From NCBI RefSeq assembly GCF_002982135.1, contig NZ_CP019981.1, positions 806,001 to 870,000 on the forward strand: 64,000 nt of DNA, written 5' to 3'. Below, one piece after another: positions 17,754-27,721 of the stretch. Made by a program: the position numbers and the translations under genes. Source of the DNA: Pediococcus inopinatus. Its GTDB lineage: Bacteria > Bacillota > Bacilli > Lactobacillales > Lactobacillaceae. The notes beneath the pieces were generated by a model, which saw nothing but the letters and a program-made list of their open reading frames with translations, ran no database searches and was not told where the DNA came from. The stretch's first letter is position 1. Every line of letters begins with the position of its first letter.

Positions 17754-19178
17754 TTATTTTAAAATTGATTCAGCTTTTTTTAGTGCTTCATCGTTTTTAG
17801 CAATCTGTGCCTGCAGCTTAGTTTCAACACTTATGATTGTTTTAGCGTTCGTTGTGCCCGTTGCTTCCAGCTTGTTTTTTTGTTGATAAGATTTAACGGC
17901 TGTCTGAGTTGTTTTACCAAAGTAACCATTAGCTTTGTCTTCGAAATAACCTAAAGCTTTTAGCTCCTTTTGTAATGTTTTGATTTGACTAGAAACGTCA
18001 CCAAGTTTATATGTCTTTTTGGTGTTCATTAACTGTAGGTAGGCGTACTTTGGATAGTCCGCTTTGTATGTGGGTGTAAGCCCCTTTTTGTTAATCCAAC
18101 TTCCATTTGGGGTCAGCCATTTAGCAATCGTAATCTTCATTTCACTCTTATCTTTGAAATCACTGACAGTTTGGACAGTCCCCTTGCCATAAGATTGGGT
18201 ACCAATTAATGGTGCATCTGCAGATTGATGCAAGGCCCCTGCAAAGATTTCAGCGGCACTTGCACTCCCACCGTTCATTAAAACGGCAACCGGTTTAGTT
18301 ACTTTATAACCACCATCATATTTTTTTCCGGCTTTGTAAACCTGTTGTTGGCCAGTTTTAGCTTGAACCCTCATAATGGTTTTGCCGTTCTTCAAGAACA
18401 TTGAAGACATTTTTAATGCTTGATCCATTAGACCACCTGGATTATCACGAACATCTAAAACGTAAGATTTAACTCCCTTTTTGTCCAAACGTTTTAAGGC
18501 AGTTTTTAGCTCTGAAGCCGTGTGTTCTGAAACAGAAGTAATCTGGATATAACCAATTTTTTTGTTGATTACTCGTGAATTCACGGTATTAACGGGAATT
18601 TTTGCCCGGGTTAAGGTTTGTGTAAAGGATTTTTCATTCCGTTTAACAGTGAGGGTTACTTTAGTCCCAATTTTTCCACGCATTAATTTAACGGCTTCAG
18701 TCACTGATTTACCAGCAATGGATTTTCCGTTAACGGCAGTAATTATGTCTTCTGGTTGTAATCCGGCCTTTTTGGCAGGTGTTCCCTTAATTGGTGAAAT
18801 GATTTTAATATATTGTCCTGATTTTTGAACCTCAGCACCAATTCCAGAAAAACTGGATGAAATCTGATTATTCAGGCTGGTAGCTTCGGTTTCGTTCATA
18901 TATTCAGAAAATGGATCATCAAGGGAAGAAATCATACCCTTAATTGCTCCATTAGTTACTTTTTTTGAACTAACTGGCTTGTAGTAATTATTCTCAATTG
19001 TTTCGTAAACCGCTTGAATTTTTTGCATTGAAGCCGTGGTTGTTTCTGCTTGAGAAATGACCGCACGAGTTTGGACGTTTGCGACACCGTAGGCAATCCC
19101 CCCGCCCACTAATAAGGCAATGATAATGGACCAAATCAAAGTTGTGCGTTTAACTGTTTTCGGTTGTTTTTTATCCAT
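17754..19178 (-). CDS. S41-family carboxy-terminal processing protease (CtpA-like)
   Basis: Membrane-anchored serine protease acting outside the cell. The 474-residue protein has one N-terminal membrane segment (about 12-34), a PDZ domain (about 110-195), a tail-specific protease domain with Ser in NGGSASAAEIF and Lys in GTQSYGKGTVQ as catalytic dyad, and a C-terminal peptidoglycan-binding domain (about 385-450, LGYFEDKANGYFGKTTQTAV). This layout matches the CtpA/CtpB type in Bacillus and lactobacilli. The substrate is unknown. It is the last of a set of envelope-related genes. Confidence 0.92.
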   Translation of the reverse strand: MDKKQPKTVKRTTLIWSIIIALLVGGGIAYGVANVQTRAVISQAETTTASMQKIQAVYETIENNYYKPVSSKKVTNGAIKGMISSLDDPFSEYMNETEATSLNNQISSSFSGIGAEVQKSGQYIKIISPIKGTPAKKAGLQPEDIITAVNGKSIAGKSVTEAVKLMRGKIGTKVTLTVKRNEKSFTQTLTRAKIPVNTVNSRVINKKIGYIQITSVSEHTASELKTALKRLDKKGVKSYVLDVRDNPGGLMDQALKMSSMFLKNGKTIMRVQAKTGQQQVYKAGKKYDGGYKVTKPVAVLMNGGSASAAEIFAGALHQSADAPLIGTQSYGKGTVQTVSDFKDKSEMKITIAKWLTPNGSWINKKGLTPTYKADYPKYAYLQLMNTKKTYKLGDVSSQIKTLQKELKALGYFEDKANGYFGKTTQTAVKSYQQKNKLEATGTTNAKTIISVETKLQAQIAKNDEALKKAESILK

Positions 19179-19188
19179 TTAAATCTCC

Positions 19189-19419
19189 TTAGTGAACATT
19201 GGATTCTAAGTATTTTTGCCAGGTTTCATCAAAGATAGTCATTGAAGGCAAATAGTTACCGTTAAGTTCTAAATATTTAGAAAGTTCATCAAAATCTGTC
19301 GATTGTTTTGGGAAAGCCTGGTCATAAAAAGCGTTGTTAGCAAATTCCGAGATTGGTTCGTAACTTTCTGGATCACGTTGGGTCATTAAAAATTGATAAA
19401 ATGTTTTACTTACACTCAT
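19189..19419 (-). CDS. YozE SAM-like family small protein
   Basis: Small soluble protein of 76 residues, mostly helical, beginning with SKTFYQFLMTQRDP and containing aromatic residues spaced as in the YozE SAM-like family. The family is widespread in Firmicutes and has no firm function. It lies 10 bases before the CtpA-like gene and 10 bases after the YpmS-like gene, so it is in the same operon. Confidence 0.8.
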   Translation of the reverse strand: MSVSKTFYQFLMTQRDPESYEPISEFANNAFYDQAFPKQSTDFDELSKYLELNGNYLPSMTIFDETWQKYLESNVH

Positions 19420-19429
19420 AGTTAACCCT

Positions 19430-20035
19430 CTAGTCTGATTGTTTTGGGATATTAATAGAGAAAATAAATTGGTTATTTTTGATGTCTAATTTTTTGGCTT
19501 TAAAATAAACGCCATTAGTAGTTTTTATTTTCTGTAAATTTAATGTAATAGTTTTATTTTTTATACGAATCCATTTAGGTAAATTATAATTAGACCCAAT
19601 ATAAGATAGAACTAGCTTGGGGGAGATGCTCAATGCCCCAACCGCTAGATGCTTGGCCGTCAAAACAATATTTCCAGATGATTGAACTGTTGGCGTTAGT
19701 GAAAGTGCATAATTCACGTTGCTGCCTAAAACCTTAACTTTACCAATTAAGAAAACTTGTTTGTTTACTTTTAGTTGATAAGAAAAATTTTTGTTTGTTT
19801 GATATGGCTTTAAATAAGCAGCCATTAAGGCATTTAGCTGGTTTTTATTGAGATTTACGTTAATTGAACTAGCACTTGTTGTGGTGGTTTGGTTCTGTGA
19901 ATCTGGGACTGGAGTATTTGCAATTCTCATCTTAAAAAAAATACCAAAAGCAATAATGATTGCTAATAAGATGATAAAAGCCCATTTCCATATATTTAGC
20001 TTTGTTTTCTTAGTTTCGACCGTTTTATTTTTCAT
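19430..20035 (-). CDS. YpmS-like (DUF2140) membrane-anchored protein
   Basis: The 201-residue protein has a short basic N-terminus, one membrane segment (about 13-32), then an extracellular beta-rich domain with the repeated pattern of DUF2140 proteins (NLNKNQLNALMAAYLKPY). Function is unknown; in Bacillus the counterpart ypmS also follows a GDSL-lipase gene, ypmR, as here. The start overlaps nothing and lies 9 bases after the GDSL gene. Confidence 0.78.
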   Translation of the reverse strand: MKNKTVETKKTKLNIWKWAFIILLAIIIAFGIFFKMRIANTPVPDSQNQTTTTSASSINVNLNKNQLNALMAAYLKPYQTNKNFSYQLKVNKQVFLIGKVKVLGSNVNYALSLTPTVQSSGNIVLTAKHLAVGALSISPKLVLSYIGSNYNLPKWIRIKNKTITLNLQKIKTTNGVYFKAKKLDIKNNQFIFSINIPKQSD

Positions 20036-20044
20036 ATACTATTC

Positions 20045-20983
20045 TCATTTCTTATAAAGCCATTGTTCATGCGTGCGTAAACTACGTAATAAGAGGCGTG
20101 TCATTTGATCGTATCCAGCTGGATTGGGATGAAAATGATCACTACTAGAAAGGTAGATATTTTTCTCTTTAGTATTTTCCAGATTCTTTTCCACCTTACT
20201 AATTTGCATATCATTTACCGAGGTTGCAGTCGAGCTTTGTTTGAGCTCTGTAAGTGACTTGGCACTTTGATATTGACCTCTTGAAAGTAACTTATTAACT
20301 GAGATAAAATAGGCTGATTTGGTCTGTGATACTGCCGCCTTAGTGGTTTCGTCAAAGTTGGTAACCGCCCGATTAATTTGCGTAATATTTGGGAAGTACA
20401 CAAAGAAGGGATTGTAAATTCCCACAACGTATATTGGCGCAGATTTATTGTAATGACGAACTTGTTTTAAAAGATCTTGAACTTGTGTCGCGTACTTAAT
20501 ATTTAATTTTTCTAATGCAAGTGTAAACTCACCAGATGAAGAGGTGGAATATTTTTGAAGAGCCTGGAAAAGGTCATTTCCCCCTACAGTTATTGTAATT
20601 GCGTCAGAAGTCTTGAGTGAATTTTGGAGTTTAGAACTTTGTTTAACCCGTTTTAAAATTTGATCACTACGTTCACCGGAAATACCGTAATTCACGACTT
20701 TAGCTTTAATCTGATAATTGTTTTTGAGCTGTTTTTGAAGGCGTTTTGTATAGCCACCTTCATTTTTACTGTCCCCAACCCCTTGAGTAAGGGAATCTCC
20801 GAGTGCAGTAATATGAATCTGTTTTTTCTTTGCTTTTGTGATTTTATGAATAACGTGTGTTGTTTTTGATGATTGGTCTTGTGTTGAATGTGTCGGAAAG
20901 TAATAATTTAATCCCAGTACAACTAAGGCCACAATAACAACAAACACAATTAACATGATCACTAAATCAGTAATTTTTTTCAT
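20045..20983 (-). CDS. GDSL-family lipase/esterase (YpmR-like)
   Basis: Probable membrane-anchored SGNH hydrolase of 312 residues. After an N-terminal membrane segment (about 7-29) come block I ALGDSLTQGVGD with the catalytic Ser (about 58-69), block II Gly in NYGISGERSD, block III GGNDLF, and block V SDHFHPNPAGYDQM carrying Asp and His. All SGNH blocks are present, so it should be active on an ester bond, possibly in lipid or cell wall. The substrate cannot be told. Confidence 0.88.
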   Translation of the reverse strand: MKKITDLVIMLIVFVVIVALVVLGLNYYFPTHSTQDQSSKTTHVIHKITKAKKKQIHITALGDSLTQGVGDSKNEGGYTKRLQKQLKNNYQIKAKVVNYGISGERSDQILKRVKQSSKLQNSLKTSDAITITVGGNDLFQALQKYSTSSSGEFTLALEKLNIKYATQVQDLLKQVRHYNKSAPIYVVGIYNPFFVYFPNITQINRAVTNFDETTKAAVSQTKSAYFISVNKLLSRGQYQSAKSLTELKQSSTATSVNDMQISKVEKNLENTKEKNIYLSSSDHFHPNPAGYDQMTRLLLRSLRTHEQWLYKK

Positions 20984-21089
20984 TAACCTCTTTTTCAGAC
21001 TCCTCGCTTAAGGTTCTTATGATATAAACACGGGGCAAAAGGCAGTTTTATAACTACTACCAATTGTCCCGCTAAGTTTGGTAACTTTT

Positions 21090-21935
21090 TTAATCACCAG
21101 TATAGTACATTAAGGCAAATGCTCCGGGGCCACCATGAGTCGCGATAATTGGAACCGTTTCACGAACCAAGATGTTAATATCTGGAAACATTTCTTGAAT
21201 TTTTTCTTTAATTGGCGCAATGGTTTGAAGAGCCCCCACATGGGAAATCCCAATGGCTTTGATATTTGGTGATTTAGCCATTTTTTCGTAGACTCCATCA
21301 AAAAACTTACTAATGGTCTTCATGCCGCGACCCTTAGCAACTACTTTCAATTCGCCCTCAGTTACTTGCAAGACGATTTTTATGTTTAACAAACCACTAA
21401 TCATTCCGGTCATATGACTAATTCGGCCGCCCTTAACTAAATTATCAAGGGTCATAACGCCCATATATAATTTTGTGTGGTCGCGAATATTAGCTGCCGC
21501 TGCCACAATCTCTTCACGTGATTTACCCGCCTCGGCTAATTTAGCAGCCTCGATAACTTGAAAAGCTAACGCACGGTCAGTTGTTTGACTGTCCACTACC
21601 ATAACATCTGTTTTTGAAAGTTGTGCAGCCTGTTCGGCAGCGTGCACAGTACCACTAATAGCCTCAAGCATGTTAAAACAAACAACTTGGCTACCGTCTT
21701 CACCAAGTTTATCAAACACCTCAACAAACTTGCCAATTGGAGGCTGACTAGTTTTTGGGAGTGCTTTTGAATGTTGCATTTTATTTAAGAATTCTTCGTT
21801 TGTAATCGTTTCACGTTCTACATAAATTGTATCGTCGATCATGACCGTTAAAGGCACGATGGTAACGTTATAATCTTGAGCTTCCTGATCGGTTATTCCA
21901 CAAGAAGAATCGGTCACAATTTTGACTTTTGACAT
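21090..21935 (-). CDS. DegV family fatty-acid-binding protein
   Basis: DegV (FakB-type) proteins bind a fatty acid for phosphorylation by FakA. The 281-residue protein has the N-terminal KIVTDSSCGI and the TSQPPIGKF motif with the conserved Thr-Ser near residue 90, then the second domain with GRISHMTG. I prefer the ATG at 21935, though the ribosome binding site is weak; a GTG at 21947 in frame is an alternative. It stands between dfrA and the GDSL gene. Confidence 0.88.
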   Translation of the reverse strand: MSKVKIVTDSSCGITDQEAQDYNVTIVPLTVMIDDTIYVERETITNEEFLNKMQHSKALPKTSQPPIGKFVEVFDKLGEDGSQVVCFNMLEAISGTVHAAEQAAQLSKTDVMVVDSQTTDRALAFQVIEAAKLAEAGKSREEIVAAAANIRDHTKLYMGVMTLDNLVKGGRISHMTGMISGLLNIKIVLQVTEGELKVVAKGRGMKTISKFFDGVYEKMAKSPNIKAIGISHVGALQTIAPIKEKIQEMFPDINILVRETVPIIATHGGPGAFALMYYTGD

Positions 21936-22004
21936 TGAAATCCACACTTTCTACACAGATATATATTTATGAATTGATTATAACAGAGAATTCTGACATT
22001 TTCA

Positions 22005-22520
22005 TTATTCGTTAGTCTCATTTTTAGTGTTATTTCGTGTATAAACTTCAAAAAAATGCGGAATTGGATTTTTTTTAGGTCCCACCCCCGTCAATGATTC
22101 TTCGAGAGTCCACTCGGAATAATCAATGTTAATCATTTTCGTGTCGCCTGTGTATTCTTTGTCAATTCTTGTCCGATATAACATTTCTGCGTAAGGGTAA
22201 AGTTGCCGGTAAATTTCTTTTCCGCCGATAATAAATATTAAACGTTGATCGGATTTAAACTCAGTTAAAAATTCCGAAACTGAATGATACACTTTAAGAT
22301 TATTCGTCTCTTTTAAATCAGTTTGACGTGTTAACACAATGTTTAAACGGTTGGGTAAAGCCTTTGCACCAAAAGATTCAAAAGTTTTCCGTCCCATCAC
22401 AACTGGATGATTAGTTGTGAGTTGTTTAAAATAGCGTGTGTCATCTGGAATCCGCCAAGGTAACTTATTCTGTGATCCGATGATGCCATTTTTAGATTCT
22501 GCCCAAATAAATGCTAACAT
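22005..22520 (-). CDS. dfrA: Dihydrofolate reductase
   Basis: Reduces dihydrofolate to tetrahydrofolate with NADPH, regenerating the cofactor used up by ThyA. The 171-residue protein has IWAESKNGIIGSQNKLPW (active site), Asp in the DDTRYFK helix (position equivalent to the Asp that contacts folate), GRKTFES and IIGGKEIY. The Leu-Pro-Trp and the rest of the trimethoprim site look ordinary. It lies 17 bases after thyA and is surely co-transcribed. Confidence 0.95.
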   Translation of the reverse strand: MLAFIWAESKNGIIGSQNKLPWRIPDDTRYFKQLTTNHPVVMGRKTFESFGAKALPNRLNIVLTRQTDLKETNNLKVYHSVSEFLTEFKSDQRLIFIIGGKEIYRQLYPYAEMLYRTRIDKEYTGDTKMINIDYSEWTLEESLTGVGPKKNPIPHFFEVYTRNNTKNETNE

Positions 22521-22537
22521 ACGATCAACTCCATTGT

Positions 22538-23488
22538 TTAAACGGCTACAGGGGCCTTAATTGCTGGATATGGATTGTACCCTTCCAGGTGAATATCTTT
22601 AACATCGTAATCAAAGATACTTTTAGCCTGACTATCAATAATTAATTTTGGTGCCGGACGTGGTGTTCGTGAAAGCTGCGTCTTAACTTGTTCAATATGA
22701 TTAGCATAGATATGAGCGTCTCCAAGCGTGTGAATAAACTCACCAGGCTCCAGCCCAGTTTCTTTAGCAATCAAACAAGTTAATAAAGCATAACTGGCGA
22801 TGTTAAATGGAATTCCAAGGAAAATATCCCCGCTTCGTTGATAAAGCTGACAACTCAACTTTCCATCGACTACGTAAAATTGAAACATTGTATGACAAGG
22901 GGGCAAAGCTGATGTGGGAACGTCTTCTGGATTCCATGCAGAGACGATCATTCGCCGTGAATCAGGATTGGTTTTGATGGTTTGAATGACATTGCTAATC
23001 TGATCAATTGTATCGCCGGTGGAAGTTTTCCAGGCCCGCCACTGACTGCCATACACATTTCCTAAATTTCCAAATTCATCAGCAAAAGCATCGTCGTTCA
23101 ATATTTTGTCATCAAAAATCTTTTTTTGTTCCTGATAGGCCACCGCAAAATTGTCATCTTTTAGAGAACGACGACCAAAATCGGTCATATCTGGACCAGT
23201 GTACACGTCACTTTCGATCCATTTTTTAAATGCCCACTCGTCCCATATATGGTTATGATGTTGCAATAAATAACGGATGTTTGTATCGCCATGTAAGAAC
23301 CACATTAGTTCACTTTTAATTAAACCAAAAGGAACTTTTTTGGTTGAAAGGATTGGAAAGCCTTCTGCCAAGTTAAACCGCATTTGATAACCAAAAGTGC
23401 TATAAGTACCAGTTTCCGTTCGATCATCTTTATAGTTTCCATTTTTCAAAACATATTCTTCTAAGTCCAGGTAAGCTTGCTCTAACAT
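22538..23488 (-). CDS. thyA: Thymidylate synthase
   Basis: Methylates dUMP to dTMP using methylene-tetrahydrofolate. The 316-residue protein is the long, L. casei-type form, about 50 residues longer than the E. coli enzyme because of an insertion around residues 90-140. The nucleophile Cys is in [14 protein letters not shown], and [14 protein letters not shown] and the dUMP-binding [15 protein letters not shown] are intact. The order thyA-dfrA with cca and an ABC-F gene upstream forms a tight minus-strand cluster. Confidence 0.97.
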   Translation of the reverse strand: MLEQAYLDLEEYVLKNGNYKDDRTETGTYSTFGYQMRFNLAEGFPILSTKKVPFGLIKSELMWFLHGDTNIRYLLQHHNHIWDEWAFKKWIESDVYTGPDMTDFGRRSLKDDNFAVAYQEQKKIFDDKILNDDAFADEFGNLGNVYGSQWRAWKTSTGDTIDQISNVIQTIKTNPDSRRMIVSAWNPEDVPTSALPPCHTMFQFYVVDGKLSCQLYQRSGDIFLGIPFNIASYALLTCLIAKETGLEPGEFIHTLGDAHIYANHIEQVKTQLSRTPRPAPKLIIDSQAKSIFDYDVKDIHLEGYNPYPAIKAPVAV

Positions 23489-23506
23489 TAGTGATTCCTC
23501 CTCAGA

Positions 23507-25408
23507 TTAATCCGCTGTATATTGGCTCAGATACTCCCAACGCGCCATCTTTGTATCAATTTGGTGGTCCAGGTCTTCAATTTCTTTTTGAAGATCTGCT
23601 AATTTTCCATAATCATCTGCAGTGTCATTCATTTTTGATTGGCAAGCCGCCTTTTTTGTTTCTAATTTATCGATATCTGCTTCAATGGTTTGCCATTCTA
23701 ATTGTTCCGCGTATGTCAATTTAGTCTTTTCTTTTACGGCCGGCTTTTTTGATAAAGCGGGCTCATCAACAGTAACTGGTACAACTTTCTCTGTTTCTGA
23801 TTGAACTTCACTGATATGACTAAGGTAATCGGTAAACTGCCCAGAATAATGGATTATTTTTCCATTACCTTCAAAAATTAATAAATGATCCGCCACTTTA
23901 TCTAAGAAGTATCGATCATGAGAAACAGTGATAACTGTTCCGTGAAAACCACTCAAGTAGTCTTCTAAGACGGTTAAGGTTCCAATATCCAGATCGTTTG
24001 TAGGTTCATCCAGTAACAAAACATTTGGTTGTTGCATTAGAATTTTTAGTAAGTATAGCCGGCGTTTTTCACCACCCGATAGTTTCCGAATGAGGGTACC
24101 ATGCATTGCGCGTGGAAAAAGAAACTGTTCCAATAAATTTGTGACACTAATTCGTTCACCATTTGCATTTAATACGCCGGCGCCGACTTCACTGAGATAG
24201 TTAATTATGCGTTTGTCCTCTGGAATTGGTTCGATTTTTTGAGTATAGTATCCCAGTTTAACGGTTTTTCCGATGTCGATCACACCTGAATCTAGTGGAA
24301 TAAGACCAGCAATGACATTAAGCAACGTGGATTTTCCGGTCCCGTTATTTCCCGTAATTCCCACTCGTTCATCGGCTTGAATGAGATCAGAAAACTTGTC
24401 CAAGATTAAATGCGAACTTAGGCGCAGTGAAGCCTCTTTTAAAGAAATCACTTTTTTCCCTAGTCGTTGCTGTCCGAGTTGAACAGCAATATTGTCCGTA
24501 TTTTGGGCTGGAGCATTTACCGAATCACTTAATGTATCAAAGCGATTAATTCGTGCCTGTTGTTTTGTTCCCCTTCCCTGAGGGCCACGACGCATCCAAG
24601 CAAGTTCTTGTTTGTACAATTGATGTTGTTTTTGTGACTGAGAAGCTGCTTGTTCTTCTTGGACAGCCTTTTTAGCTACATAAGCCTGATAATTACCAGG
24701 ATATTGGTTTAGTTTGCCAAAGGATAGCTCTCAGATCTGGTTAGCAACTTGATCTAGAAAATAACGATCATGGGTAACGATTAATAACGCTCCCTTGTAA
24801 GCTGTCAGATATTTTTCTAACCAAGCAATTGAATCAAAGTCAAGATGATTGGTTGGTTCGTCTAACATTAATAAATCCGGTGCTTGAATCAAAGTTTGGG
24901 CAAGATCAACCCTTTTTTGTTGGCCACCGGATAAGGTTCCAATTTTCTGGTTAAGATCAGTAATATGTAGCTGAGTTAAAATTGTTTTAACATCACTTTC
25001 AGCGGTCCACGCGTCTTCTTGGTTCATGCGTTGTTCAGCCAGATCAAATTGTCGTTGAGTTTCAGAATTTTCAGGTTCTTTAGAATATTTTTCTAACGCT
25101 TCTTCATAAAAACGGATGGTTTTGAAAACGGCCTGGGAACCGGCAAATACAGCATCAAGAATGGTCATATTTTCATCTAAAGATGGTGTCTGCCGTAAAT
25201 AACCAACGGTGTAGTTTTTGGGAGTCTCAATTTCACCACTATCTTGTGGATCAATGTTTGCAAGGACGTTTAAAAGACTCGTCTTCCCTGTACCGTTTGT
25301 CCCAATCAAACCAATCCGATCGTGGGCGTTGATCAAAAAATCAATGCCATCAAACAGAGTTTTAGTACCATATGTTTCTGTTAAGTTTTCAGCTTTTAAA
25401 GTTTGCAT
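23507..25408 (-). pseudogene. ABC-F family ATPase interrupted by one in-frame UGA
   Basis: A 633-codon ABC-F gene (Uup/YfmR-like, translation-associated) is split by TGA at 24731-24733 (codon 226), between ABC domain 1 and the linker. The frame continues unbroken on both sides. Domain 1 has GTNGTGKTSLLN, LSGGQQKR and LDEPTNHLD; domain 2 has GNNGTGKSTLLN, LSGGEKRR and LDEPTNDLD; a Uup-like coiled-coil tail ends the protein. The residues around the stop (VANQI-stop-ELSFGKLNQYPGNYQAY) show that Trp or Tyr is expected, and TGG to TGA is a single change. Options are a recent nonsense mutation, a sequencing error, or restart at a later ATG such as 24619. It lies 6 bases after cca and 18 before thyA. 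Confidence 0.85.
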
Positions 25409-25414
25409 TCATAA

Positions 25415-26638
25415 TCAGCTTTCTGGATTTTTGGAAGTATATTTTCGAGCTTCCAAAAGTAATTCCGATTGATTGTTTTTAAACTGACCCACAAGAACGC
25501 CTTCAAGCAAATAGTTAAGGATTATACCCATTTGAGGGCCGGGCGTTATGATTCCGGCCGTTAAAAGGTCGTGGCCATTCACGTCAAGTTCATGAGTTGA
25601 CTTGATAGGAAGATGTTCGTACCGACTCAAAAGCATTTGCGTGTCTATTTTACTGTTAATTGCGAATAGGACGTTGATAGTGTCTTTGAGAACGTTTCGA
25701 CCAGTTCGAAAAAGTAGTTTTTCAGAGACAGTATTTTTGGCAATGGCGTCGAATAAACGAATTCCACTTTCTACTTCGTTGATTAATTCATTTGACGTTT
25801 TCCAAGCACGTAAAAATGAACGGCTTTGCTCAGGAGATAACTCAAGAGTATGACAAATTAATAACCAAACTTGCGATTCTGAAGTCAGACGAATATTTGG
25901 ATTCAATTCTAATAATTTGCTAAGCGGCGCTTGTTTGCCTTCAAACTGGGGACAATAGTTATATAACCCAGTATCCAAGAAGTACTTCACTCCTTGAATG
26001 ACTGCTTGTCCCATCATCATCTTTTCAAATTCAACTAGAATTCTTTCAACTGCAATTTTTTTTAATAATGGTGCGTTATGTTTAATGGCCGCTTCTGTTT
26101 TATCTTCAATCACAAAATCAAGTTTACTGGCAAATCGGACAGCACGCATCATGCGCAGTGCGTCTTCATGAAAGCGCTCATCAGGGATGCCCACTGCTCT
26201 TAAAATATGTTTTTCAAGATCCTGTAAGCCCGAAAAAAGATCGACGATTGTGCCATCTTCCTTGAGGGCAAGTGCGTTAACTGTAAAATCACGTCGCTTA
26301 AGGTCCTCTTCCAAAGAACGAACAAAGGTCACTTTATCTGGTCTACGAAAATCTTGATAGCCACTTTCTGTTCTAAACGTTGTGACTTCATATTTTTGCT
26401 GGTGATCAAGAATCATGACGGTACCATGTTTAATTCCCGTGTCGATAGTCTTTTTAAAAAGATCTTTGACCTCCGAGGGATAAGCACTAGTGGCAATATC
26501 AACATCGTGAATATGATCATTCAAAATTGTGTCGCGTACACTCCCGCCAACAAAATAAGCCTCATAGCCGGCCTTTTCAATTGTTTGAAGAATGGGACGT
26601 GCGGTAATAAACTCTTTTGGTAACTCTTTCATTTGCAT
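25415..26638 (-). CDS. cca: CCA-adding tRNA nucleotidyltransferase
   Basis: Adds or repairs the CCA 3' end of tRNAs. The roughly 407-residue protein has the class II head GGSVRDTILN with DVDIAT (metal-binding Asp pair), the RRDFTVNALAL motif, and the template motif EDALRMMRAVRFASKL (Glu-Asp and Arg). The C-terminus is helical. Start choice is unsure: ATGs at 26638 and 26632 are both possible and the ribosome binding site is weak. It heads the cluster with the ABC-F gene and is divergent from yitT. Confidence 0.94.
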   Translation of the reverse strand: MQMKELPKEFITARPILQTIEKAGYEAYFVGGSVRDTILNDHIHDVDIATSAYPSEVKDLFKKTIDTGIKHGTVMILDHQQKYEVTTFRTESGYQDFRRPDKVTFVRSLEEDLKRRDFTVNALALKEDGTIVDLFSGLQDLEKHILRAVGIPDERFHEDALRMMRAVRFASKLDFVIEDKTEAAIKHNAPLLKKIAVERILVEFEKMMMGQAVIQGVKYFLDTGLYNYCPQFEGKQAPLSKLLELNPNIRLTSESQVWLLICHTLELSPEQSRSFLRAWKTSNELINEVESGIRLFDAIAKNTVSEKLLFRTGRNVLKDTINVLFAINSKIDTQMLLSRYEHLPIKSTHELDVNGHDLLTAGIITPGPQMGIILNYLLEGVLVGQFKNNQSELLLEARKYTSKNPES

Positions 26639-26724
26639 ACACAATTCGCCAACCTAAACTTTTAAGAATTTTAAATTTAAACCTACGTTCAATATTAACA
26701 GAATATGGTATTTTTTAAAAATAG

Positions 26725-26753
26725 TTGCAATCAGTTAGATCAATGAATATGTT
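26725..26753 (+). promoter_or_regulatory. Candidate promoter for the YitT-family gene
   Basis: TTGCAA (26725-26730), 17 bases, then TATGTT (26748-26753), about 30 bases before the start codon. An overlapping TATGAT further on is an alternative -10. Confidence 0.5.
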
Positions 26754-26782
26754 ATGATATTGGGGTAAAGCGGGTGAAAAAT

Positions 26783-27658
26783 ATGGCAAAAAAAGAATCG
26801 GTTCAACTTAAAGATTTATTTATGATTTTTCTTGGTTGCTGTCTATATGGACTTGGTCTGGCGGCTATTAATATTCCCAACCATTTAGCCGAGGGTGGCG
26901 CAACTGGAATTACGCTTATTTTTAGAGCGTTATTTCGTATTGATCCAGCCTATTCGACCATTTTAATTAATATTCCTTTGTTGGCAATTGGCTATCGCTT
27001 TTTAGGAAAGCGAGCCCTGTACTACACAATCTTTGGCACTTTGATGTTATCTATGTGGCTTTGGATCTGGCAAAGAGTGCCAATTAATATCGATATTGGT
27101 CATGATATGTTTATTGCGGGTATTTTAGCTGGTCTTGCTGGCGGTTTTGGAAGTGGTCTTGTCTACCGATTTGGTGGGACTACTGGCGGAACGGACGTAA
27201 TTGCTAGAATCATTGAGCAAAAACGTGGTGTACCAATGGGACAAACCCTTTTTGCACTGGATGCGGTGGTGTTGACGATTTCTCTCTGCTATATTGATAT
27301 CCGTCAGATGATGTATACCCTTTTGGCTGCGTTTGTATTTTCTAGAATTGTTACATTTACTCAGGTTGGTTCTTATGCTGCTCGCGGAATCTTAGTCATT
27401 AGTGATAACTATCAGTTAATTGCGGATGAGTTAATGGAGCAATTGCAAAGAGGCGCTAGTTTTGTGCATGTCCAAGGAGCTTATTCAAAAGATGAAAAGA
27501 AAATGGTTTTTTGTGTCTTAGCACCAAATGAATTAAGTGAAGCAAAAAGAATTGTAGATGATCTTGACCCACATGCTTTTATCTCGGTCGTAGACGTTCA
27601 TGAGGTAATTGGTGAAGGCTTTACTTATGATTCACCCACTGGAAAGAAAATTAGTTAA
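26783..27658 (+). CDS. YitT family membrane protein
   Basis: Integral membrane protein of 291 residues with about five membrane segments (residues 12-200) containing the family motifs AEGGATGITLIFRALF and FGGTTGGTDVIARII, followed by a cytoplasmic DUF2179 domain (about 205-285). The family is common in Firmicutes and its role is not settled. The ATG at 26783 follows GCGGGTG; a GTG at 26774 is also in frame. The gene stands alone on the plus strand and ends at a strong shared terminator. Confidence 0.88.
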   Translation: MAKKESVQLKDLFMIFLGCCLYGLGLAAINIPNHLAEGGATGITLIFRALFRIDPAYSTILINIPLLAIGYRFLGKRALYYTIFGTLMLSMWLWIWQRVPINIDIGHDMFIAGILAGLAGGFGSGLVYRFGGTTGGTDVIARIIEQKRGVPMGQTLFALDAVVLTISLCYIDIRQMMYTLLAAFVFSRIVTFTQVGSYAARGILVISDNYQLIADELMEQLQRGASFVHVQGAYSKDEKKMVFCVLAPNELSEAKRIVDDLDPHAFISVVDVHEVIGEGFTYDSPTGKKIS

Positions 27659-27667
27659 ATAATACCT

Positions 27668-27720
27668 AAAAAAATATACGAAACTCTTCAGAAAAAATTT
27701 GAAGGTTTCGTATATTTTTT
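27668..27720. terminator. Bidirectional terminator between yitT and the deoxyribosyltransferase gene
   Basis: AAAAAATATACGAAAC pairs with GTTTCGTATATTTTTT, with an inner CTTCA/TGAAG stem. A runs and T runs on both sides allow use by both converging genes. Confidence 0.9.
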
Positions 27721-27721
27721 A

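Noticed and set aside
21057-21085. Inverted repeat after the degV gene (TACCAA/TTGGTA) as a terminator
   Set aside because: The stem is only 6 bp, the loop is long and no T run follows on the minus strand.
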